This document shows positions 60,497 through 64,000 of a stretch of 64,000 bases of DNA, in pieces. The stretch is from the NCBI GenBank assembly GCA_028684065.1, contig JAQUGO010000006.1, positions 1-64,000 on the forward strand. Reading direction: 5' to 3'. Source of the stretch: Sulfurospirillaceae bacterium (lineage in GTDB: Bacteria; Campylobacterota; Campylobacteria; Campylobacterales; Sulfurospirillaceae). Position 1 is the stretch's first letter; every line of letters begins with the position of its first letter. The notes below the pieces were generated by a model. That model did not search any database and was not told the origin of the DNA. It saw only the letters and a program-made list of their open reading frames with translations. The position numbers and the translations under genes were made by a program.

Positions 60497-60865
60497 ATGG
60501 CAAGGATTGCAGGTGTAGACCTTCCAATGAAGAAGAGAGTAGAGTATGCTTTAACATATATCTACGGAATAGGTTTGACAAGTTCTAGAGCTATTTTAAC
60601 AGCAACTGGGATTTCATTCGACAAAAGAGTACATGAGCTCAGTGAAGACGATGTTGCTGCCATTCGTAAAGAGATCCAAGCTGGATATCCAGTAGAAGGT
60701 GATCTTCGTAAAAAAGTGGCCATGGATATTAAAGCATTGATGGATATGGGTAGCTACAGAGGCCTTAGACATAGAAAAGGCTTACCAGTTCGTGGTCAAA
60801 AAACAAAAACGAATGCGCGTACCCGTAAAGGTAAAAAACGCACCGTTGGCGCCAAAGCTAAATAA
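60497..60865 (+). CDS. rpsM: 30S ribosomal protein S13
   Basis: 122 residues from ATG 60497. [20 protein letters not shown], the HhH region and [21 protein letters not shown]. Contacts the P-site tRNA and bridges subunits. Two bases after rpmJ. Confidence 0.98.
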   Translation: MARIAGVDLPMKKRVEYALTYIYGIGLTSSRAILTATGISFDKRVHELSEDDVAAIRKEIQAGYPVEGDLRKKVAMDIKALMDMGSYRGLRHRKGLPVRGQKTKTNARTRKGKKRTVGAKAK

Positions 60866-60886
60866 CGAAGTCTCAAAGGGAATCAG

Positions 60887-61279
60887 ATGGCAAAAAGAAA
60901 AGTAGTACGCAAGAAAGTTGTTAAGAAAAATATTGCTAAAGGTATCATTTATATCTCTGCAACATTTAATAACACTGTCGTAACTGTTACCGATGAGATG
61001 GGAAATGTTATTGCATGGAGCAGTGCAGGTAGTTTAGGCTTCAAAGGTAGTAAAAAATCTACTCCTTATGCAGCACAACAAGCCGTAGAAGATGCACTCA
61101 CGAAAGCAAAAGAGCATGGTCTCAAAGAAATCGGTATCAAAGTGCAAGGACCAGGAAGTGGTCGTGAAACAGCTGTAAAAAGTGCAGGTTCAACAGAGGG
61201 AATTAAAGTATCTTTCTTAAAAGATATTACGCCTCTACCACACAATGGTTGTAGACCTCCAAAAAGAAGAAGAGTTTAA
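60887..61279 (+). CDS. rpsK: 30S ribosomal protein S11
   Basis: 130 residues. [20 protein letters not shown] and PPKRRRV at the end, with [11 protein letters not shown] 76-base AT-rich gap to rpsD follows, with no clear signal besides AGGAG. Confidence 0.98.
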   Translation: MAKRKVVRKKVVKKNIAKGIIYISATFNNTVVTVTDEMGNVIAWSSAGSLGFKGSKKSTPYAAQQAVEDALTKAKEHGLKEIGIKVQGPGSGRETAVKSAGSTEGIKVSFLKDITPLPHNGCRPPKRRRV

Positions 61280-61355
61280 TTCTTAAATATAGAGTTTTAC
61301 TATTTGTAAAAAAACAAAATAATTTTTTCGTTTATGCAATAGATTAGGAGAAAAG

Positions 61356-61982
61356 ATGGCGAGATATAGAGGACCAGTCGAAAAGCTCGAAAGAAGACTT
61401 GGTGTCAGCTTAGCCCTTAAAGGTGAGCGCAGACTTGCTGGCAAAAGTGCGTTAGATAAGCGCCCATATGCCCCAGGACAGCATGGTCAAAGAAGAGCAA
61501 AGATTAGTGAGTATGGCCTTCAGTTAAGAGAGAAGCAAAAAGCTAAATTTATGTATGGAGTTTCTGAAAAACAATTCAGACGAATTTTTGATGAAGCAGC
61601 AAGAAGAGATGGTAATACTGGTACAAACTTGGTATTATTAATCGAAAGAAGACTTGATAATGTTGTCTACCGCATGGGTTTTGCAACAACAAGACGTTTT
61701 GCTCGTCAATTAACAACACACGGACACATCTTAGTGAATGGTAATAAAGTAGACATTCCTTCATATATGGTACGTGCTGGTGATAAAGTGGAAGTATGTG
61801 AAAAATCAAAAAACAATGCCCAAGTTAAGCGTGCTCTTGAGTTAACGCAACAAACAGGTATCGTTCCATGGGTTGATGTTGAAAGAGACAAAGCAATGGG
61901 TGTATTTACACGTATTCCAGAAAGAGAAGAAGTAGTTATTCCGGTTGAAGAAAGATTAATCGTTGAGCTATACTCTAAATAA
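61356..61982 (+). CDS. rpsD: 30S ribosomal protein S4
   Basis: 208 residues. [32 protein letters not shown], and the S4 domain [21 protein letters not shown] with [16 protein letters not shown]. The N-terminal region has no zinc-ligand cysteines (C- form), unlike S14 and L36 here. Likely autoregulator of the operon. Confidence 0.98.
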   Translation: MARYRGPVEKLERRLGVSLALKGERRLAGKSALDKRPYAPGQHGQRRAKISEYGLQLREKQKAKFMYGVSEKQFRRIFDEAARRDGNTGTNLVLLIERRLDNVVYRMGFATTRRFARQLTTHGHILVNGNKVDIPSYMVRAGDKVEVCEKSKNNAQVKRALELTQQTGIVPWVDVERDKAMGVFTRIPEREEVVIPVEERLIVELYSK

Positions 61983-61997
61983 TTAAGTAGGTAGCAT

Positions 61998-63011
61998 ATG
62001 AAAAAAATCAATACATCAGCTTACATGCCGACAGAAATAGAAGTAGAAAATGTTGCGACCAATAAAGTCCAAATTTCTGCTTTCCCTTTTGAATCAGGGT
62101 TTGCTATTACATTAGCACATCCATTACGACGATTACTGTTAAGTAGTACCGTAGGTTCTGCACCAACGGCTGTAAAAATAGATGGCGTTACCCATGAGTT
62201 TGATAGCATGCGTGGTATGCTTGAAGATGTTGCTCTTTTTATCATTAACCTAAAAAATATACGATTCAAAATCAAAAATGATGAGAAACGTGTAGAAATT
62301 AACTACTCATTCTCTGGCCCAAAAGAGATTAGAGGTAGTGACCTTTCAAATGCTTTGGTTGATGTCGTGACACCAGATGGTTATTTAGCAACAATCAATG
62401 AAGACGCAGAATTCAACTTCTCTTTAATTATTGAAAAAGGAATGGGTTATGTTCCTAGTGAAATTATTAGAGAGATTGTAGGTGAAGACTATATTGCACT
62501 AGATGCTTTCTTCACGCCTGTAAAAAAAGCAGTTTACGATATTGAAAACGTTTTGGTAGAAGATAATCCTAACTATGAGAAGATTGTATTTACAATTGAA
62601 ACAGATGGTTTAGTGTCACCTATTGAAGCATTTAAAAATGCATTGGAATCGATGTATTCACAAATGTCAGTTTTCAATGGTATTTTAGATATTGCCGTAG
62701 CCCCTAAGAGTGAAACCTCTGGTGAAAACGTTGAATTAACTAAACTGTTACAGAGTATTGAAGAATTAAATTTAAGTGCACGTAGCTTTAACTGTTTAGA
62801 TAGAGCAGAGGTAAAATATATCGGTGAACTCTCTTTGATGAGTGAACTTGAGCTTAAAAACCTCAAAAATCTAGGCAAAAAATCTTTAGAAGAGATTCGA
62901 CAAGTTATGGAAGAGAGCGGTTATCCAGTAGGTTTTAACTTCTCAGAAGATATAGCAAGTCAACTCAAGAAAAAAATTGAAGATTTAAAATCTGAAGCCA
63001 ACGAGGGTTAA
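61998..63011 (+). CDS. rpoA: RNA polymerase alpha subunit
   Basis: 337 residues. Dimerisation domain ([21 protein letters not shown]) and C-terminal DNA-binding domain (about 260-325; [32 protein letters not shown]). No stop or frameshift. 3 bases before rplQ. Confidence 0.98.
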   Translation: MKKINTSAYMPTEIEVENVATNKVQISAFPFESGFAITLAHPLRRLLLSSTVGSAPTAVKIDGVTHEFDSMRGMLEDVALFIINLKNIRFKIKNDEKRVEINYSFSGPKEIRGSDLSNALVDVVTPDGYLATINEDAEFNFSLIIEKGMGYVPSEIIREIVGEDYIALDAFFTPVKKAVYDIENVLVEDNPNYEKIVFTIETDGLVSPIEAFKNALESMYSQMSVFNGILDIAVAPKSETSGENVELTKLLQSIEELNLSARSFNCLDRAEVKYIGELSLMSELELKNLKNLGKKSLEEIRQVMEESGYPVGFNFSEDIASQLKKKIEDLKSEANEG

Positions 63012-63014
63012 TTT

Positions 63015-63365
63015 ATGAGACATAAGCACGGATACAGAAAGCTTGGTCGTACATCTTCACACAGAGGCGCTTTGTTGAAGAATATGGCTATTGCTGTCAT
63101 TAAATATGAAAAAATCGAAACAACACTTCCTAAAGCAAAAGAGCTTAGAGGTTTTGTTGAAAAATTGATTACTAAAGCAGGTGTTGGTGGCGATAACGCA
63201 CATAAAGCAATTTTTGCAGCACTTCAAGATAAAGAGTGCACTAAAAAATTAGTGAATGAAATCGCTCCAAAATATGTAGAGAGAAATGGTGGTTACACTC
63301 GTATCATCAAAACTCGTCTTAGAAAAGGCGATGCAGCGCCAATGGCTTTTTTAGAGCTCGTATAA
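63015..63365 (+). CDS. rplQ: 50S ribosomal protein L17
   Basis: 116 residues. [20 protein letters not shown] and [20 protein letters not shown]. Last gene of the super-operon. Confidence 0.98.
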   Translation: MRHKHGYRKLGRTSSHRGALLKNMAIAVIKYEKIETTLPKAKELRGFVEKLITKAGVGGDNAHKAIFAALQDKECTKKLVNEIAPKYVERNGGYTRIIKTRLRKGDAAPMAFLELV

Positions 63366-63380
63366 CGCAACTTTTTGTTT

Positions 63381-63399
63381 GGGAGGCTTTTCGCTTCCC
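63381..63399 (+). terminator. hairpin after rplQ
   Basis: GGGAGGC (63381-63387) pairs with GCTTCCC (63393-63399) around TTTTC, with one G-U pair. It lies 15 bases past the rplQ stop, but T-runs are upstream, not downstream, so it may be an RNA-processing or weak termination site. The remaining 110 bases before the next gene show only a ribosome site. Confidence 0.5.
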
Positions 63400-63510
63400 G
63401 AATCTCTTACCCTCCCTTCATATCGCTTAGAGCTCACTTTGAGTTTTGAGATTAAGTCATTTTTAACGCAAACTATTGTTAAATTAGATACTTTTGCTAT
63501 AGGAGATTAA

Positions 63511-63792
63511 ATGATACCATTTACCGATGAAGAACTACTTCCTGTTGTTGAAAAATCACTTGAAAAAATAAAGCCTATGCTTGCCTTAGATGGTGGTGGA
63601 TTGACATTGTTAAAAATTGAAGATGGCCGCGTTTTTGTACAATTACAAGGTGCATGTCAAGGTTGCGCATCCAGTGGTCAAACTTTAAAATATGGTGTTG
63701 AACGACAATTACGTATTGATATTCATCCAGAAATTGAAGTTATTAACGTACTTCCAGGTACGGAAAATGAAATAGAGAGTCTAAATCACTAA
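63511..63792 (+). CDS. Nfu-type iron-sulfur cluster carrier (NifU C-terminal domain)
   Basis: 93 residues. LALDGGGLTLLKIEDGRVFVQL and the cluster-binding C-x2-C in GACQGCASS define the NifU C-terminal/Nfu domain. It is a stand-alone domain without the IscU-like or A-type parts. It passes 4Fe-4S clusters to client proteins. GGAG lies 7 bases upstream of the ATG. Confidence 0.93.
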   Translation: MIPFTDEELLPVVEKSLEKIKPMLALDGGGLTLLKIEDGRVFVQLQGACQGCASSGQTLKYGVERQLRIDIHPEIEVINVLPGTENEIESLNH

Positions 63793-64000
63793 TGATAGAT
63801 TATTTTAAACAAGGCATTACTGTTTTCTTTGAAAAAAAATTTGATGAAGCTATGCGTAATTTTTCATTAGAGCTTAGTCAAAATCCACTCTCAAAACAAG
63901 CAAGAATAGGTGCTATTTTATCTGATATGGCACAGCACTCAGAAGAGCAAGCTATAGCTTTATTTGAATATTACCTAGTGACAAAAGATAATGGGACAGA
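63792..64000 (+). CDS. start of a probable TPR-like protein (truncated by window edge)
   Basis: 69 codons open to the window end, starting MIDYFKQGITVFFEKKFDEA with the ATG overlapping the nfu stop by 1 base. Helix-turn-helix periodicity (FEKKFDEAMRNFSLELSQNP, SKQARIGAILSDMAQHSE) suggests tetratricopeptide repeats. Function cannot be assigned from this fragment. Confidence 0.7.
   Translation, partial: MIDYFKQGITVFFEKKFDEAMRNFSLELSQNPLSKQARIGAILSDMAQHSEEQAIALFEYYLVTKDNGT

Noticed and set aside
1-64000. CRISPR array, IS element, prophage or integron
   Set aside because: No regularly spaced repeats, no transposase or integrase, and the repeated TTACATGTAA sites are neither evenly spaced nor flanked by target duplications.

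Overview
The window looks like chromosome of a Campylobacterota (Epsilonproteobacteria) member, most like Sulfurospirillum or a close relative. The signs are an AT-rich sequence, an epsilon-type nosZ cluster (Sec signal, C-terminal heme, nosB, nosG/C1/C2/H), HQWRQPL-type histidine kinases, and a fused S10-spc-alpha ribosomal locus with secY-map-infA order and no rpmD. I name the genus by inference only; no database was searched. There is no phage, IS element, CRISPR array or rRNA, and one tRNA. No gene-free stretch exceeds about 220 bases.

Layout. 1-114 is the start of petA (Rieske protein), leaving the window. 229-2657 is a divergent response regulator/histidine kinase pair whose kinase has a PilJ/NarX-like sensor region; it abuts the nitrous oxide reductase locus. 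2842-16370 is an expanded nos cluster: nosZ, nosB, nosD, nosG, nosC1, nosC2, nosH and nosF. Five extra genes plus a second NosL-like gene follow (NosL-like lipoprotein, small membrane protein, FtsX/MacB-type permease, LolD-type ATPase, Cys-containing polytopic protein, NosL-like protein), then nosY and a terminal nosL. Most junctions from nosB onward are 4-base overlaps or very short gaps, so this is probably one long co-expressed unit, punctuated by hairpins after nosZ and inside the end of nosD.

16388-20185 holds miscellaneous genes: an epimerase, a LysE exporter, an EAL phosphodiesterase, a small Lys-rich protein, tRNA-Ala and a J-domain protein. 20348-36665 is a complete, non-canonical chemosensory island. 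It runs cheY, cheW, a receptor with little or no HAMP, a small protein, cheA, cheR, a His-less kinase-like protein, cheD, cheB, a kinase with a pseudo-receiver, a receiver protein with an unknown C-terminal region, and a membrane kinase. Facing it is a second operon: cheY, cheC with both phosphatase motifs, a GGDEF diguanylate cyclase and another response regulator. The parts suggest signal output other than, or besides, flagellar control, possibly through c-di-GMP.

36732-49232 is housekeeping and metal transport: a PP-loop ATPase, dnaG (apparently leaderless), a TPR protein, rnhA, rnc, aroC, a metal-efflux-type permease, feoB/feoA behind a good Fur box, rnhB, a SpoIIE-type phosphatase fused to an ATPase-kinase domain, and an AAA ATPase. 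49318-63365 is the ribosomal super-operon from rpsJ to rplQ with secY, map, infA and rpoA, with promoters visible before rpsJ, infA and rpmJ. An Nfu-type iron-sulfur protein and a truncated ORF end the window.

The most unexpected whole-window signal is a perfect 10-bp palindrome, TTACATGTAA. It occurs ten times between 5.5 and 45.4 kb, in genes (several reading frames) and between genes, and is absent from the 14-kb ribosomal block. Two copies lie 22 bp apart just upstream of nosB.
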